A DNA stretch of 58,757 nt. Source: MWCR01 sp049325475 (GTDB lineage: Bacteria; Patescibacteriota; Patescibacteriia; 2-12-FULL-60-25). The notes beneath the pieces are model-generated. The model had not been told where the DNA came from. It did no database searches and was given only the letters and a program-made list of their open reading frames with translations. Below, piece by piece: positions 58,735 through 58,757 of the stretch. The stretch covers positions 1 to 58,757 of the forward strand of contig JBMOLN010000006.1 in NCBI GenBank assembly GCA_049325475.1. Reading direction: 5' to 3'. A program made the translations under genes and the position numbers. Position 1 is the stretch's first letter, and every line of letters begins with the position of its first letter.

Positions 58735-58757
58735 TTTGCTTAGTATATAAAATAATT

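Overview
The window looks like a chromosome segment of a Candidate Phyla Radiation bacterium (Patescibacteria, most likely a Parcubacteria or ABY1-type lineage). This is inferred from several signs. Three proteins carry a paired membrane segment of the type IV secretion pilin-like kind that is common in these bacteria. One secreted protein carries the ANRLKGRILLQV..GEAWYV repeat typical of the group. Informational genes (recG, radA, dnaE, pheS, pheT, thrS, infC-rpmI-rplT, ssrA, smpB) are mixed with many short hypothetical membrane proteins. UGA is used as a stop (for example at the ends of thrS and the ferritin-like gene), so the code is standard and not the recoded code of Gracilibacteria.

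Layout. 1-6.1 kb: end of an unknown region with a tRNA 3'-end remnant, small membrane proteins, a repeat-bearing secreted protein, a 1002-residue CARDB surface protein, tRNA-Arg(GCG) and a decayed duplicate of its 3' end. 6.2-8.7 kb: a membrane protein, tRNA-Ser(UGA), a GIY-YIG nuclease gene lying between this tRNA and a broken tRNA-Ser 5' half that carries palindromic insertions, and a proline-rich protein of unknown function. 9-12.7 kb: recG and radA, convergent. 12.8-23.4 kb: an envelope locus with three proteins that share the membrane-pair module but end in different domains (formylglycine-enzyme fold, NlpC/P60-like, lytic transglycosylase), plus a DsbA-like protein without its CXXC, an anchored beta-propeller and a 1183-residue coiled-coil/Ala-Gly-Pro protein. 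23.5-27.8 kb: protein quality control (clpC, htpX, lemA). 28-36 kb: phosphomannomutase, murI, a site-2 protease, pheS, a membrane protein, pheT. 36-49 kb: encapsulin-type ferritin, dnaE, thrS behind a T-box-like attenuator, a helical repeat protein, infC-rpmI-rplT, tmRNA, smpB. 49.5-54.2 kb: a five-gene membrane cluster (AI-2E transporter family, an anchored protein, a polytopic protein, an HtrA-like pseudoprotease, a Wzz-like protein). 55-58.5 kb: two GC-rich secreted proteins behind matching two-hairpin leaders.

Two features run through the whole window. First, most non-operonic gaps hold degenerate tandem repeats with a 7-base period in many word families. Similar tracts sit in frame inside radA, the phosphomannomutase gene and (twice) pheT. 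Second, many genes have a TATAAT-like box, often TGnTATAAT, only 6-13 bases before the ATG and no Shine-Dalgarno sequence, which suggests leaderless mRNAs. A minority (the gene at 8682, and those at 55082 and 56651) have canonical promoters and strong Shine-Dalgarno sites. All calls come from reading the sequence; no database search was run.
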